64,000 nt of DNA from Thamnaconus septentrionalis (Eukaryota > Chordata > Actinopteri > Tetraodontiformes > Monacanthidae), in NCBI GenBank assembly GCA_009823395.1, contig CM020506.1, positions 23,360,501 through 23,424,500 of the forward strand, given 5' to 3'. Position numbers and translations under genes: made by a program. Position 1 is the stretch's first letter; each line of letters begins with the position of its first letter. The notes beneath the pieces were generated by a model. The model was given only the letters and a program-made list of their open reading frames with translations, did no database searches and was not told the origin of the DNA. Below, one piece after another: positions 52,632 through 63,555 of this stretch.

Positions 52632-53760
52632 TCAGAATAAGGCCCTGTCCACACGGGAACATTGCCGTTTTCCACGCGCGGGCAAATGGGAACGGAACGG
52701 TGGGTGAAAACGATGTAATGCGTATGCCACACCGAAACGTGGCGCTGTTAACAGACACTGACACAGCCACCGGACCCAAGATATAGACAGAGGGCATTTC
52801 CGTTACCAAACACATAGAAAACAAAAATGGCGAGTGGCGGGAAAAAAGCCGAGTGTCTTGTGTGGACCGACGACGAGGTGGAGTTACTCCTCCGAGTCAC
52901 ATTGGACTACAAAGTGGAGAAATATCAACAGAATGTTGACTGGGAGCCCTACAGCAGCAAGTACAGCGATATTACGTTGGCTTTTCGCCAGCAGTATCCT
53001 TCCGGAGACATGGCTGCAGGGAAGGATTTCTCTAACGACACATAACTAAAGTGCAAGTGACCGCGAAGCTGAAAGGAGTCCGAAATAAGTAAAGACACGC
53101 TGTTGACTCAGGGCGTCGGAGTGGCCACGGATGCGTGGTCCTAATATTTTTCGAGCTCTGTCAAGACATCTGGGGTGGATCGCCAGCAACCACCACCATC
53201 CCGTCGGGCATAGAAAGCTCGGACATGATGGAGGATTCCTCGTCTGCCAGTCGGCCTACCTCGCCTGATGCCGACCTCAAATCCACACAAAGCAGCGATA
53301 GTCAGCCCCCTGGGGTGGTATGCCATCGGAGAAATTTGCTTCAGGTAGGTTTAACCATGGTTTCAATCTTGAGATAGCTATTTATTATGAGCTACATGTT
53401 ATGCTTCGAGCTATATATGTTACAGATAGCTAGTTCGTTAACTCGGTTACAACCGTTGCAACGATCCATAACAGCTCCACATCCGTACGGACAAGATGGA
53501 GGAAGCAGTCGTCACCCATCACCAGCACCATCTTACCTGCACACACCACAGCAGCCTGCAGACTCGCGTTTCACATACACGCCATTACATGACACCCCAC
53601 ATGCTTCAAATTACTCCTACAGAAGATCTCTGATGCAGAATGATAATTTTGAGTCACTCTGAACAATTGTAGGCTTCACCTGGGTTTACTAGTGTGACTT
53701 GCGAGTGTGACTTGTGTTCACTTTAGCTGTGTGTGTTTGTTATTATTTTTCAATAAAAAA
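52632..53760 (+). mobile_element. DNA transposon fragment carrying a SANT-like accessory gene
   Basis: Begins with GGCCCTGTCCACACGGGAAC and GTTTTCCACGCGCGGGC, a terminal phrase of fish DNA transposons, and ends past the AATAAA at 53,750. The catalytic gene is not seen. Superfamily not assigned. Confidence 0.45.
52827..53662 (+). pseudogene. Transposon-associated Myb/SANT (trihelix)-like protein, broken
   Basis: Exon 1 starts MASGGKKAECLVWTDDEVEL, with the tryptophan-rich start of a SANT/trihelix fold, then KVEKYQQNVDWEPYSSKYSD. A stop at 53,042 breaks it, followed in other frames by VTAKLKGVRNK and FFELCQDIWGGSPATTTIPS, GIESSDMMED and HRRNLLQ, with a donor GTAGGT at 53,345. A second exon (about 53,426-53,662) reads SSLTRLQPLQRSI and YTPLHDTPHASN, Pro/Ser/Tyr-rich, ending FESL, with AATAAA about 90 nt on. 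The motif order fits a large fish family of transposon-linked DNA-binding proteins (FELCExIWGGSPAT, RRDLLQ), recalled from memory. At least two disruptions. Confidence 0.6.
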
Positions 53761-53815
53761 AAAAGGCAAGAAATGGTTGGAGTTGTGTTTATTCACAGCA
53801 CATTTTCAAACATAC

Positions 53816-54540
53816 TGTCACACGCGCCTGTCAGTCATGCCTGCTGCCATCAGTATGCCCTCGGCTGTCACTCAGCTGAGGCACGTCTCCACCTAATCAG
53901 ACACACCTGCATTCACTCACCCATTGCTGTGGTATATAAGCCCTGGTCCCACACTCACTCGTTGCCAGATTGTCCGCTAACTTTGTTATGACCTTCCAGC
54001 GGTGCCCGCCCGCCCGCCGGCCTAATCTCGACCTGCTTTCCTCCCCTGTCCTGCGTTCCTGTCCTGGTAAACCGACCTTGCTTCTGTGTCCGACCACGAG
54101 CTTGCTTCTCCTGCCCTGTTATTACTGACCTGGAAAGCCTTGGACACAAGCTTTCAACCTCAGGCCCAGACATCCGACCAGCCCTTTGCCCCCGACCAGC
54201 CTGCCCTGCCGCCGTCCCAGAGAACTGACCTGCCTTCCGTCCCTGACCACGAGCTTTTGCCAGCGCTTCCTGAACTACAGGCTCGGAGGTCTAGCAGCTA
54301 GCCACCAGGCTGCTTGGTTGCCACTCTCCGGCTCTAGCCGCTTCTTTGACAGAAGCCTCCTCTCTTTTGACGGTCTGTCTGTCCAGGTCTGCACCACGCC
54401 GGGAGGTTCCTGCACCAGGTCCAGATCCAGGTCACCACCTGGCGCAACCACCGTTAGCCAGCCATTGCTAATCCACGCTAATAAACTCTCTTTCCTTACC
54501 CACCTTGTGTTGCACTTGGATCCTTTTCAGACACGTTGCA
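53816..54540 (+). mobile_element. 725 bp solo LTR (Gypsy-like) with perfect 5 bp duplication
   Basis: Starts TGTCACACGCGCC and ends GACACGTTGCA, with CATAC on both sides (53,811-53,815 and 54,541-54,545). A TATA box (GGTATATAAGCCC, about 53,931) and AATAAA (54,480-54,485) have LTR spacing. The ending GTTGCACTTGGATCC is Gypsy-like. No internal sequence follows. Frames inside are incidental. Confidence 0.87.
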
Positions 54541-54566
54541 CATACATAATGCACTGAATCCAATCG

Positions 54567-54591
54567 ATACGGGACAGGCTTTGTCCCGTAT
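54567..54591. repeat. 10 bp perfect hairpin, 5 nt loop
   Basis: ATACGGGACA and TGTCCCGTAT flank GGCTT. Confidence 0.7.
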
Positions 54592-54639
54592 TTCTGAGTT
54601 GTCTTGAATGTAAATTTATTTTTAATATGTAGTATCTGA

Positions 54640-55075
54640 ACTTATGTGCATGAGCCCATTGTATATGAACTTAGGTTCATGAACTCATTACCAAGAAGGA
54701 CCCGAGTTGAACCTCTCCATATAAGGCAGTAATCGATTCCATATGGTGCCTTGGCGAAGGGGTCTGGTCTGGTCAATGGGCCTCTTGTTATTCAGCCCTG
54801 CCAGCAAAATCCTTCTTCCGGTAGACACTTGGGGTACGGCCAAGAAACGAGATTCTCCCCCACTCCTAGTATCTTCATCTCAGGCTACAGGGGGTATAAG
54901 AGGAGATGTGAACAAAGGATCCTTGGGAGTTGCTCACATCAGGCCAAAGAGAACCCCCCAGGCGACCCGGGTGCCTGTTTGACTTCTGACTTCTTTGCAA
55001 TAAACCAGTTTTTATACAACCAAGTCAGTGTCAGTGAAGACTCCTTCAACATCTACATCCCTCGAAGCCACCTGA
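54640..55075 (+). mobile_element. Retrovirus-like LTR fragment
   Basis: GGGGTATAAGAGGAGATG (TATA-like, about 54,891), AATAAA at 54,999-55,004, then GTCAGTGTCAGTGAAGACTC and CCACCTGACGA. This order fits an endogenous-retrovirus-type LTR. Termini and duplications were not identified. No coding region of a retrovirus is present. Confidence 0.4.
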
Positions 55076-55408
55076 CGAATTCACCACAGATGCAAACTCA
55101 AATTCATTCACATAGAGTTTGCATTCAAAACCATAATCTACGTAGCTGCAGGCCATTGCGCAACCCATTCACAACAACCACGGACTGGCTGCATAGAGTA
55201 GTAGGCTATGAAATCAGGATTGCTTGTTCTTTTCAGCAGCAAACAAATATGGCTGAGGCTCCTCCCAACTCCTCTTCAACTTTGAGCAGTCCTGTTCAGA
55301 GATTTACTGCAATCTTTTGAATGACCAACAGCTACTCAGTGCTACAAGAAGTGAGAAGAAATACATCTGAAAAGGTAAGTTACACAGTGAAAAAAGAGAG
55401 CTGTTAAC

Positions 55409-56534
55409 CTAGATCTACTGTTCCACACAGAAGAAGAAAAAAAAACTGTGTTGAACACATGACTGTTCATTGACGGGAGATGTTAATTGAAGATGGATGT
55501 GACAATGAGAAGGAGAAATGTTTTAGAGTTAAATGTAAATTATTTGCAGACCCGGAATTTTGAGGTTTTTCTTTTTACACGTTACACATTTCGATTCCTG
55601 AAGCCCTTAGCTAAAGGATGATACCAATATCTTTCATGTAGATGCAGAAATGGGAGCTAACGTTAGCCTCTGCTCTCGCTAGTCAGCAGCCTAACGCCTT
55701 TCTCTTCTCCCTCTTTTTCAACACACACATAAATGGCTGCAGTTTCCTTTAGGAAAGTGCTACAGACGTCATTCAAACACCCACATGTTTGTTTCATCAA
55801 GGCCTACATATACATTTGACAGCCTCTTCCAAAAGAAAAAAAAACTGGAGGTGAAAAATCTGTCTGTCTTGCACTTTATTTATTGTTGTGTAATTATGTT
55901 AAATTAAAAGATTTTAATACAATTTAAACATTCATTAAGCTTATTTCTAATATATATCGGTAACAAAGCAGTTCAAACTATGTAAACCATATACTTTTTT
56001 GAAACCCTATTTTAAGTTGTGATTGACCACTGCTGACGAGCCACTGGCCTGTGATGGTCATGGCCCCAAGCACTGCGGGAGGCCTCCTTTATTTTTCTGA
56101 AGGAAAGTTGGCAACACTAGCTTCCTCAAATGCTTTATTAGTTGAAGTTTCCAGTGCTGCTGCCACCCTTTGAGACGTGTTTGTTTGCACAAATTGTTTT
56201 ATACTGCCTACATTACCACCATCTGCTGACTCATATAATCTGGCTGCTGCTCACGTGACACATTAAGCAGCCGCTCACAGCTCTCTTTACAGCATGTCAC
56301 AAAGAGAGCCATATGTATATATAGCATTTGCTATCTATATATATCAAACTAGTTTTATTAGTATTTTGCTTTTGATATGGTTATCTTGAACAAATGTATC
56401 CATGCAAATAAGGTATTTCCAAAGAAGTTTAGGAACTAGGATGGTATCGGTATTGGTATCAGTATCGGCAGATATTCAAGGTAAAGTATCGGTGTCAGTA
56501 TCGGAAATCAAAAAGAGGTATCAATCCATCCCTA

Positions 56535-56536
<2 letters not shown>
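55409..56536 (-). mobile_element. BED-type hAT transposon 5' part, copy 2
   Basis: Collinear with 1,401-2,297. The minus-strand terminus at 56,536 reads TAGGGATGGATTGATACC, a hAT-type end. The BED finger region (about 55,990-56,200) is more decayed than in copy 1, with a deletion and stops. Ends in (TA)n (56,537-56,590). Confidence 0.6.

Positions 56537-56590
<54 letters not shown>
56537..56590. repeat. (TA)n microsatellite
   Basis: About 26 TA units directly at the hAT terminus. Confidence 0.9.
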
Positions 56591-56592
<2 letters not shown>

Positions 56593-57864
56593 TGTATATG
56601 TATTAAAATAAATCTGGCACAGCCCTGTCGCTACCTGCGCCTCTGCGTATTTTCCACCACTTTTGCATATGCTCTCTGAAGAGGACGCCGTGTTTTTGGT
56701 ACTATTTGCACGGATTTCCTGGCACAAAAAAATTGCTTTGTGTATCTGGCCCTGAATGTATTTGATAAAGATCATTTGAATTCCTGACAGTTTGGCTCTT
56801 TCTTTCCCAATGAGTTTCATTTGCTGGCCTGATTAGTAGATAAGTTGCGTCACAGAAGATGCTGAGCGACACTTGCTGCACACGAGTCTCACTCAGCAAG
56901 GTTTAGATGTTTAGATGTTTTTTGTTTTTTTTTACCCCCTGGACCATTGTGGGTAGAAAACTGCGGTGGATGGACGAGAGCCCGGCTGCCACAGCTGCAC
57001 AGTGCCGGACCACAGTCAGCCCTTCATCCCAGCACATTACTCTTTTATGGCCTGGCACACTGCAGCATTGATGCGACTCTCTCTCTCTCCCTCTCTCTCT
57101 CACACACACACACACACTCACACTCACACTCTCACACACGCCCATGTTGTATGAAATTCTGATCCACTGGACCTCATCCGAGTTTCAGGTTCTCTGGCTC
57201 CCCCCACAGGCCAAAGACGTGCAACGTCAGGTTGAGAGCCTCTTGAGCACCTTTTTCTAGCGTGCTGCACCTTTAAAGGGGCCATACTCGGTTTTAATCA
57301 TTGTCAGATAGAAGGTGATCATAATAATTTTAAGAAATGTGAAAGTGATGCTTTTACAGCGCTAGCCTGTTGGTAGCGCTCTCATTCTGCATCTGACACA
57401 GGAGCCGAATGAAATTCTGTCAGCAGTTTAGTTTTATTTTATTTTTTTATTATTGTGCAATATGACGTTACAGTGACAATACTGGACAGACAAACAAGGT
57501 GTGAACGACAAAAAGAAAAACAACAACAACTAATTACAAAAAACAATAACATCATTTGTGGTTTTGCATGTATGTGCGTGTGTGTGTGTATGTGTATCCT
57601 TGTGCGTGTGTGTGTGTGTGTATGTGTATGTGTGAAAAAACATTGCAAACTTATATTTGTATAATAATAACAATAACAACAATATTAAATATTATTAATG
57701 ATGTTGAGTAATAATAATAATATGGAGGGAGGGTGGGGGGGATCTTTACATTTATGGAGTGCATCGGGTCTCTACGGTTCAGACCTCCAGACTGTGCAGC
57801 AGGAGCAGCAACAGAAATGTCCTGGTGGTGGGGATGTTACGTGAGCGAGGAGCATCCGATAACA
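56591..57864. other. No gene recognised
   Basis: Contains (CT)n/(CA)n at 57,078-57,138 and (GT)n-rich sequence at 57,571-57,634, plus ATT-rich sequence at 57,660-57,722. A T-rich stretch near 57,430-57,450 could be the decayed poly(A) side of the downstream retrocopy. Confidence 0.4.
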
Positions 57865-59363
57865 TCACAGCCGCAGCATCTCGCCCTCCTTGGCCCACAG
57901 CAGATTGAGGGCCTTGCCTTGCCACTGCTCCCGCCGGTGGATCCTCCGCAGGCGCAGGATATAGAACAGGATGGCAAACAGCACCACCAGGATGCAGCGC
58001 GACAGTAGGTGGTGGGTGGGCAGGAAGGAGAGGTGCAGCCAGCTGGCGGGAATCGACCAAGGGAGATTCTCCGCCTGCAGGTCCCTGAGCGGCAGAAAGC
58101 GGGTCCTGCAGAGGATGGCCCACAGTTTCCACTGCACCTCCCCATCGCAGACCAACCAGTCCGCCCTCTGGTCAGGACAGTCGGCAGAGAAGTGGAGTCC
58201 CAAGAGAAGAACCCCAAACATCCGGGCCGACTCGAAGCACTGATACTTGACAACTGGTTGATGTCGGCAATCTACGAACAGATCTTTTTGTCCAGACACC
58301 ACTTCAGCGTCAGCCACTTGGCTGCACAGTAGTCTGTGATTACTTCGGAGCCCCGTGGCCATCACACGGCCCACCGAGACATAGAACATCATCGGTGCAG
58401 TGGAAGGGCACAGAGAAGCTGCAAAAACTTGCTGCTGGTAAAGCAGACGGGAGCCGGGCAGACGCCCCCCGGGGACACGGCCATGTCAGGCAGGGGTCTA
58501 AATTGGGCTTGTCCTCACTCAGCCCCACTTAAGCCGTCAGGAGCCTGTTCTTGGCCAGTGTATCGTTGAGCAACTGGCACCCACCTGCTGATTGGCCACT
58601 GGCCTTGGGAGCCCGTGGTCACCTCCATCATGGAGGCCTCCCTGTCCGGGTGGTTGAAGCGACACAAAGGAAAGTTGATAACGATCCAGGCATAGACACG
58701 TGCCTGCTTCCAGGAGATGATCTTGATATGCGAACAGGAGAACAGGAAGTCAAACTCTCAGGAGATGTTGGCGGCCGAGCCGTCAGGATGGCCTCCCACT
58801 GCCTCTCAGGCAGCAGCCTCATGTCTGCTGTGTTCAGGATGTACCGCGGCATCTCCTTGTGTTTGTTCTTATTAGCGACGTGGGCAGCGGCAAACCTCAG
58901 CAGCAGGCTGAAGTGGTCGCTGGCTTGGGAGGGAAAGCTGGCCAGGGTGGAGATACCCAGTTTGATCTTTTTGACTACGGGTTTGTGGTCTTGGACCTTC
59001 ATCTGCCAGATGACCAGTAGCATGTGGGGGGGGGTTCTCGTTGTGCGGCAGCCAGTAGTAGCTGAAGAACCACGAGCCACTACTGCCACAGTCCACCATG
59101 ATGCTGTAGCTGAGCGCCTGGATTGAGGACATCCGTGGCTTCCATGGACTCTGCAATGGACTCGGCCATGGACAGGTAGAAGTTGACCGAAGGCCCTCGC
59201 CACCGCTGCCCCACCCGTAGCTGCCTCCAGTAGGTCCCCGGCAGGAGGACAGTTGGGTGAAGAGGAGCAGCAGTACCAGCAGCCTATGACGGGGGGAACA
59301 GCCCAGCGGCGAGATGCCGCAGCAGCAGGGGGTCAGCAGGCAGGAGAAGGCGATCCCAGCCAT
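57865..59363 (-). pseudogene. Processed (intronless) ENTPD7-like nucleoside diphosphatase pseudogene
   Basis: The minus strand starts MAGIAFSCLLTP, then a hydrophobic segment (RLLVLLLLFTQLS) equivalent to the N-terminal membrane anchor. SIMVDCGSSGS follows, which is apyrase conserved region 1 (VDCGSSGSR in active enzymes). KPVVKKIKLGISTL and RFAAAHV, MRLLPERQ follow. After frameshifts come phrases equivalent to the ISGKQEGVYAWIGINF block. The middle is largely deleted. A last 176-codon frame (58,392-57,865) has YQCFESARMF, LCRTRFLPLRDLQ and the C-terminal anchor CILVVLFAILFYILRLRRIH, ending NLLWAKEGEMLRL. Two terminal membrane segments are typical of ENTPD4/7; RFAAAHV, LLPERQ and NLLW favour ENTPD7 over ENTPD4. 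No introns interrupt it although family genes are multi-exon, so it is a retrocopy. It is inactive, with several frameshifts and stops. Confidence 0.78.
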
Positions 59364-59814
59364 GGGTAAAAGTTTATGTCCACAGATTAAAGAAAGGAGA
59401 AAAAAAACACACACACAGACGGAGTTGTCACAACAGGGTGTCTGTAACCGAAAGTAATCAGTATCTGACCGTAACTTTTAAACCTAGAACCGTCTCGTCG
59501 TTGCCGCAATGGGACGAGCCGGACCGGCTGGTTAACAGTATTTCCTGTAGGCTGACACAGCCACCGAGAGTCCTTGGCTACAAGGTCTGTGAGACAACAC
59601 TGGAGACCAAGTTCTCCTGGCGGTTAACGGCGGCATCACCGGCCCACACACACCTGCCCACCCACCCCCCAACCCTGCCCCACCCCCGGCCTTTTTTTTT
59701 TAAACCCCTTTTTCCCCTTCTTCTGAGACACATCCAATGAAACTACAGGTCAATATAAACTGACAATAACCCAAGAGCTCAACGCGTAGGGATAGGGAGT
59801 ACAGTATGCAAAGT

Positions 59815-59817
59815 GTG

Positions 59818-59855
<38 letters not shown>

Positions 59856-59893
59856 CGTGCTTGCATGTTTGCCTGTGTGTGTGTGTGTGTGTG
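59815..59893. repeat. (GT)n microsatellite, interrupted
   Basis: Two GT blocks separated by GCGTGCGTGCTTGCATG. Confidence 0.9.
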
Positions 59894-60010
59894 AGTGCGT
59901 TCGCACATAATGATGAGGGGAGAGGAGACCAACCAAAATGAATAAAATAAATACACAAAAATAAGCAAACTAACCCTACTACTACATATAATAAAGGGAT
60001 AACAAAAATG

Positions 60011-60016
<6 letters not shown>

Positions 60017-60052
<36 letters not shown>
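60017..60052. repeat. (TA)n microsatellite
   Basis: About 17 TA units. Confidence 0.9.
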
Positions 60053-60057
<5 letters not shown>

Positions 60058-60244
60058 TATGTTCTATCAGATGATTCTGCCATTGTTTTTGTACTGACCG
60101 TGTTTTTGTTTTGTATTTTTGTGACACATTTTAATAGGGCTTAGAATGAAAAAGAAATTTTTTTAGAATGAAAAAAATAATTTTGTTTCATACTGTTGAC
60201 TTGTATCAAAACACAGAAAATATGGACGCTGAAACGATCACTTG

Positions 60245-61079
60245 AGTCATAGAGTCGTTTATTATTAGACAGGAATATCGGCACAACTTAAGTCCACATA
60301 AAGCACAAAGCAGGAAGAGCTCTATACAACCGATGTTAACATGCTGGCAGCGATAAAATCGCTATAAGGAGCGAAACTTGCTAATCAGAATCGCTGCCTC
60401 TTCAGTTTCGCTGCCAGCGAACACAACACACAAGCAGAGCACCGAGTTAGCAGTGGTGGCTAACAGTTCATCAACACGATTCAGCGGTTGTACGTTGCAA
60501 ATAGTCTTAATACTAAGCTTGAGGTCATAATACACTCACAGTCCTCATACATGTTTTTAAATATTGACATGGCTAACTATTCTCTCGTCATCCACCGACT
60601 GAGTCGAGCCCGTCGCACTCCCGTTGCCCACTGGGCCGGTGTTCCATCGCATCCGCATTAGGCGGAACAAAGCTCCAACATTTTCTCTGTTCGTTCCACT
60701 CCGACGGTTGTGGTCCTTGGTGCTTCGGTAGTCGCTCTGTATTTTTTTTTTAAATTCCATCACACCGAAAAAACATTTTCTTGGAGCGGCGCACTGCGAC
60801 ATCACTTCCGGGGCAGAGCGGGGGAGGGCAGAACCAGTCCGAGAGTATGCCTGAGCTTGGCCATGAAAGGAAATCCGGAACGCATTGACGTCAATGCGTT
60901 CCCAGTGTTAAAAAAAACTCAGTGAACAGAGCGTTCAGAACCACGCCCAACAACTTGCAGGGCTCACGTCCAAACGCACGAACCTCATCATTTGATTAAT
61001 TTGCATCGTTTGACACTAGGATTCAACATTGTAACAGTATTTAGAGCTCAGAAAAGTGGAAAAGCATCACAGGTGCCCT
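60245..61079. mobile_element. TTAA-type repeat, family 2, copy 2
   Basis: The body matches 41,650-42,175 directly. The right end GCATCACAGGTGCCCT then TTAA (61,080-61,083) is the inverted form of the left end of copy 1. The left end is missing. Contains the shared open minus-strand frame (60,557-60,805: GTNRENVGALF, MRWNTGPVGNG, VDDERIV). Confidence 0.55.
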
Positions 61080-61428
61080 TTAATGAATCCCCATCTCAGC
61101 TCAGTGATTGCAGATATAGACTAAAATTATTCAGTGACCTTCTTAACATAGAAGAACAGCCCTAGATATCTAGGTTGAGTTATTCAGAGGTTATAAAACA
61201 TAACTTAGTAGTTAAAGAACATGATACTCAATCTTTTCTATTCAACTCAGCGGTAGAGACAACAAGTGTTACTCAGCTAAAATTACCAGACAAACTCCAG
61301 TCCCGCCCTTCTGGCGCCACAGCGGTGATTCCCAGAAGATCTATTAGGCCTTATTCCTCCCACCCAGCATCCCTCTCTCTACTTCCTGGTTTCTTTTCTC
61401 GCCGCAGTTGACCATCAACTCCACCATC

Positions 61429-61430
<2 letters not shown>

Positions 61431-61459
<29 letters not shown>

Positions 61460-61500
61460 TCACGCACGCACGCACACACACACACACACACACACACGCA
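61431..61500. repeat. (CA)n microsatellite with CG interruptions
   Basis: CA blocks interrupted by CGCACGCACGCACG. Confidence 0.9.
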
Positions 61501-62520
61501 CTTGCCTGAATGATTGATATTCACTTTCCTATGGAGCATGCAATTATTTACTGTAAAGTGCGCCACTTTGACTTAAAGGGGTAGTACCTGATTCTCATCG
61601 TACATAAACAATGGTAATGATAAACTGGTGAGTCAAGCTCTTGGGGTGTTATTCACACATCACATGACCTCTCTCCCTGTTGACCGCTGACCCATTCTGT
61701 CCTTTTGTTTACAAAGCCGGAGAAGCCGCGCCTACTTTATTGAGAGGAAACGTACCACAACTTCAGAAAACACAAGCAACCAGTGTGAAATGAGCTACAA
61801 ATGAATAATCACAATAGCTACAATTATGCTGATAGGACCCTGATTCTCTACAGATTCAGCGCAGCTCAGTAAGCCTGCTCCACTGCCACCAAATGCTGAT
61901 TAATAGCGGGACTACACTGTTTTTGCCCAGTGGAGAGGGGATCCAAGAAGGGTCATTCTCCTGGCTGCTATCCTCTCGCTATTCCCTCATACAGGGTCTT
62001 GTTGGTCACATGTGCATTCTTGCTGATGTTAAGCACATGTCGTGGAACGTTTTTGCGTCTCTGCAGTGTAAGTGAAAGGATGGCTCTGAACTCTGGCTGA
62101 TGAAAAAAGCAAGTGTTTAATCTCGTGAGAGGAACAAGGGTGTCCAAGACAAATGGCCGATGCGTGTGTCTGACACAGTTGTTCCCTGAGCATCAGGAGT
62201 GCAAGTCTTTTATACAATGGAATAAACATGAGTATGAGACGAGTAAACATGACCATATAATAAGCAGATACATATGTAATCTGTTGAGCACCTCCCCAAC
62301 AGTATCTGGATTCGCTTAGAGACAAAGGTCAAATATACAAACCCTATCAGAGCTACTCGACGCCTTCCCCAATCTGTTTTGATTAGCCTGACCCCAATTT
62401 ACAAAGCATATCACTCAGTCTAACCTAATTTTGGTGGTGATCGCCACGTAGCCTGCACACACAGAGGCAAAAGGCCCTGTTTAAGTCTCGCATGAGAGGC
62501 CGCATATACTGAAGGTTTGC
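61501..62520. other. No gene recognised
   Basis: No exon-like frame or repeat identity could be supported. Confidence 0.35.
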
Positions 62521-63035
62521 TCATCCCCAGGAAATGTCACTAAAAGTCCAGTTTTCATCACATGGTTCAACAACAATTTTTCCACCACACACAACACGCA
62601 ACATTCTGATGTAGCACCCATCTAGAGACTTGTGCAAAGTTGGCTTTAGGGTCCAGCATTCACTGAATAGAAGAAGCGGAGTTTGAGTTTTATCGGCTGA
62701 GTTTGGAGTTTTAAACACTGGCCGAGCCAATCAGGGCCCTCCAACAAGTGCCTTCCTCTCCTTACTCAGTTGAGTTGACCCATGAGTGCAGGTACTTGAA
62801 GTCCCTGACTTCCTTCAGCACAGTACCTCCCATCGCTGTCACAAGTGAATGATGTGGAACGATGTTAGATGTGATGAACTCGGTTTTCTTGGCGTTAAGC
62901 CTATAATGCCAACCTTGGCACACTCCATCTCCAGTCTGTTCAGGAGTTCCCGTGCTTGTTCCACGTTGTCGAAGAGCAGGCTGATGTTTTCTGAATAGTC
63001 CATATCTGTCAAGACTACTGGGGGTTTCATCTCGA
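62521..63035 (-). pseudogene. Non-LTR retrotransposon reverse transcriptase fragment
   Basis: The minus strand reads LTDMDYSENISLLFDNVEQA, RELLNRLEMECAKVG, then AMGGTVLKEVRDFKYLHSWV in another frame, then LLFSECWTLKPTLHKSLDGC and YIRMLRVV. This is the order of motif C through the thumb of non-LTR reverse transcriptases of the type where YADDIALL...LL..VE.E...VGL and LLYGSECWTL...LDGCYTRMLR occur. The YADD catalytic motif reads YSEN, so both catalytic acids of that motif are lost. Upstream RT motifs are absent. Confidence 0.75.
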
Positions 63036-63189
63036 CCTCCTTGTTATCAGTGTGACGCCAAGATCCTGCTCATGTCCGCTGATTGGCTTTCCTGAGCACA
63101 TAATCCAGGACTATGACACATCCACCTCGTGCTCCCAGCAGCCAATCACGGCACTCTGTGGAGGGACATAAAGGTCACCATACAATGTC

Positions 63190-63555
63190 AATAGCAGCAG
63201 AGAGGACTGAGAGGCAGAGAGAGCTGAAGAAGACCAGGGAAAAGATCTAGCAGAGCATCCAGCACAGAGAAAAAGACCTGAAGGTGCTTCAGACGAAGGT
63301 TTCTCAGATGGGTGTGCTGATAAAGCAGTGAAGGACAGGGAGGAAATCTTCACCCAGTTGATTTCTGCTGGAGAAAAGACGCTCTGAGGTGCATCAGCAG
63401 GTCAGGTCCACACAGAAAGCAGAAGTGAGTCGATGTCAAAGAGCTTCAGAAGAAGCTGGAGCAGGAGATCACTGACCTGAAGAAGAGAGACGCTGAGCTG
63501 GAGAAGATCTCACACACACTGGAACACAGCCAATTTCTCCACAAGTTCTCCTCAC
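63190..63555 (+). pseudogene. TRIM coiled-coil relic
   Basis: Plus-strand frames give RTERQRELKKTREKI, a stop, HREKDLKVLQTKV, then ADKAVKDREEIFTQL-like, RSEVHQQVRSTQKAEVSR-like and RRDAELEKISHTLEHSQFLH-like phrases after shifts. They match the coiled-coil part of the TRIM at 17,303-18,673, in opposite orientation. The RING, any B-box and PRY-SPRY are absent. At least four disruptions. Confidence 0.75.
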
